Positions 62,755 to 64,000 of a stretch of DNA of 64,000 nt are shown piece by piece (position 1 is the stretch's first letter; each line of letters starts with the position of its first letter). Source of the DNA: Alkalispirochaeta americana (GTDB taxonomy: Bacteria > Spirochaetota > Spirochaetia > DSM-27196 > Alkalispirochaetaceae); assembly GCF_900156105.1 (NCBI RefSeq), contig NZ_FTMS01000002.1, forward strand, positions 124,001 through 188,000, given 5' to 3'. The position numbers and the translations under genes were made by a program. The notes under the pieces are model-generated. The model did not search any database. It saw nothing but the letters and a program-made list of their open reading frames with translations, and was not told the origin of the DNA.

Positions 62755-63860
62755 CAGGACGCGGTCTCCCGGGGAGAGAGGATCCTGATTGATGAGGCCT
62801 GGGCGTGAAAGGATCCATCAGGCTTGACCGAGAGAAGCGCGATCATTTCCACGGCGGCGTTGTTTTCCAGGAGCACTGCAAAATCCAGAGAGACCGGAAC
62901 TATTCCCTCCAGGACCTGGCCCGTGTGGTATCCCACCAGGAGGTCGAAGGTGATGAGAGACTCCCCAATATGAAGGTTTGCAACCCGGCCCTGCCAGCGA
63001 ACGTAGACCTGGTCGTGCAATCGAGGATCCCGGGCTGCCTCGGTATACGAGAAGCCGTCCTGAAAGGTAGAAAAATCCGGTCTTTGCAGATAGTCCCGAA
63101 TCGTTGCTGCCCGGGCTTTTATTCCGGGAGCTGCGTTGGACGCTGCAATGCGGTTCAATTCTTTTCTCACCAGGTTATCGCGCCCTTTTTGGAAGAGATC
63201 CCCTACCCGCCGAAAAAGCGCCTCCACTTCCTGTGGCGTAAGATCAAATCGGGCCTCGCTGGCCGAGATATCAATGAGTTGATCCGGGGCGTGTCCCGAA
63301 ATACGCACCAGCTCAGATCCGGCTCGAGGCTCGGGAGCAGCAAAAAACTGCTGGGGTATTCCCTGAGAAAAGGCTGCTGCTACCAGAACAGCCAGGGCAG
63401 TTGCAAGCAGAACCGGGAAAAAAGCTGCTGGCAGCGCTATGGGCCGACGGGGCAGAATCTTCTGTATCCGGCGATCTTCAAACCATTGAAGGACATCATC
63501 GGGGTCTTCCATGGTTCGCAGCCACTGGAGGGCCCGTTGCCCCCGGCGGTTATGGGGGTCGAGGTCGATCAAGTCCAGATAGGTCCGCAAGGCCTGGTCC
63601 GTTTGTCGCCGGCGAAGAAGGATCGCTCCAAGTCCAAGGAGGCCTTCGGGATCTTCCTCTATATCGAGTGCCCGCTGCACGTACGAGAAGGCTCCTGCGT
63701 AATCACCGGTATACAGACAGCTCATGCCCAGGAGATAGTAGTAGCGGTAGTTATTCCGGTACAGAAAGACCTGCGACTCCAGCAACGTAATCACCTGGGC
63801 ATAGCGACGCCGGCGATACAGACGTTGTGCAACATCGAGATTTTTGGTAGAGCGCTTCAC
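62754..63860 (-). CDS. TPR membrane protein of unknown function
   Basis: 368 residues, GTG with GGGAGGG five bases upstream. Residues about 5-115 are TPR repeats (RRYAQVITLLESQVFLYRN, DYAGAFSYVQRALDIEED, TDQALRTYLDLIDLDPHNRRG). A membrane helix lies at about 147-166 (FFPVLLATALAVLVAAAF). The C-terminal part contains an OB-like strand set (DQVYVRWQGRVANLHIGESLITFDLLVGYHTGQ). With the N-terminus in the cytoplasm, the last domain would be periplasmic. Coupled to dtd. Confidence 0.78.
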   Translation of the reverse strand: MKRSTKNLDVAQRLYRRRRYAQVITLLESQVFLYRNNYRYYYLLGMSCLYTGDYAGAFSYVQRALDIEEDPEGLLGLGAILLRRRQTDQALRTYLDLIDLDPHNRRGQRALQWLRTMEDPDDVLQWFEDRRIQKILPRRPIALPAAFFPVLLATALAVLVAAAFSQGIPQQFFAAPEPRAGSELVRISGHAPDQLIDISASEARFDLTPQEVEALFRRVGDLFQKGRDNLVRKELNRIAASNAAPGIKARAATIRDYLQRPDFSTFQDGFSYTEAARDPRLHDQVYVRWQGRVANLHIGESLITFDLLVGYHTGQVLEGIVPVSLDFAVLLENNAAVEMIALLSVKPDGSFHAQASSIRILSPRETAS

Positions 63861-63893
63861 GAAGCCCTCCCGGGAAACGCCGCTACCACTCCT

Positions 63894-64000
63894 TTAGCGG
63901 GGCCGGGCAGTCTCGGAGCGCAACGTAGTAAGCTGCTCTTCCAAGCGACGAATTCGGGCATCACGACTGCGAAGGGTCTCCTGGAGCACCTGGATATCGG
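63894..64000 (-). CDS. C-terminal end of a coiled-coil protein (5' end outside window)
   Basis: The minus-strand frame reads DIQVLQETLRSRDARIRRL then EEQLTTLRSETARPR and stops with TAA at 63894-63896. The 35 residues have heptad-like Leu spacing typical of a coiled coil. It ends 33 bases before the TPR gene. The rest of the protein is not in the window. Confidence 0.65.
   Translation of the reverse strand, partial: DIQVLQETLRSRDARIRRLEEQLTTLRSETARPR

Noticed and set aside
1..64000. CRISPR arrays, insertion sequences, prophage or integrative elements
   Set aside because: No regularly spaced repeats, transposase, integrase or phage structural genes were found; base use is even along the window.

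Overview
The window is a continuous, gene-dense piece of bacterial chromosome. It is GC-rich, strongly biased to G and C at third codon positions, and contains no insertion sequence, phage gene, integrase or CRISPR array. Several things point to a free-living spirochaete of the Spirochaeta/Alkalispirochaeta kind: the gene orders pgk-tpiA-secG and dnaG-rpoD-(zinc ribbon gene)-mreBCD-pbp2-rodA, which I recall from Treponema; relaxed lipoprotein signals ending in FSC, GSC or GGC; many TPR and OmpA-like envelope proteins; and a CHASE2 cyclase. The genus is inference.

Layout. Bases 1-9645 (+) hold glycolysis (pgk partial, tpiA), secG, a flavodoxin-like protein, a J-domain protein, a SurA-like foldase, nusB, a TPR protein, map, an HtrA protease and a phosphoribosyltransferase, closed by a bidirectional terminator. 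Bases 9729-11688 (-) hold a propeller-like lipoprotein and a beta-barrel protein. Bases 11755-15390 (+) hold a folate/purine operon: folD, folE2 and a PurH split into two genes. Then come a LapA-like protein, a TPR-SPOR protein and a divergent lipoprotein, followed by the purine operon guaB-purA-guaA (18702-23000). Bases 23058-33130 (+) hold a potassium channel, a YjiH-like membrane protein, a barrel protein, an unusual Hsp70-substrate-domain/OmpA protein, tRNA-Tyr, a YkgJ-like protein, an MBL hydrolase, a small protein and a 1359-residue barrel/Ig/OmpA protein. Bases 33133-47428 (+) hold dnaG, rpoD, an acidic zinc ribbon protein, rnpB, a TPR protein, the shape and elongation genes mreB-mreC-mreD-pbp2-rodA, and a radical SAM fusion protein.

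Bases 47441-60972 are on the minus strand. They run, in transcription order, recA-folK, then scpA-scpB-rlu-cmk-rpsA-(sigma54 activator)-(TPR protein)-(CHASE2 cyclase)-(lipoprotein), and then a small membrane protein and mazG. Bases 61110-62213 (+) hold prs. The window ends on the minus strand with dtd, a TPR protein and the tail of a coiled-coil protein.

Themes. Folate and one-carbon genes (folD, folE2, folK) sit with IMP, AMP and GMP synthesis (PurH halves, guaB, purA, guaA, prs, a PRTase). Envelope building is the second theme (SurA, HtrA, barrels, OmpA proteins, Mre/Rod). The most notable observations are: a membrane protein joining a DnaK-like substrate-binding domain to an OmpA domain; a primase whose zinc ribbon has lost three of four ligands; a real fission of PurH; and a recurring promoter design in which eight genes start 5-9 bases after the -10 box with no ribosome binding site, suggesting leaderless mRNAs. 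No stretch longer than 300 bases lacks a gene.
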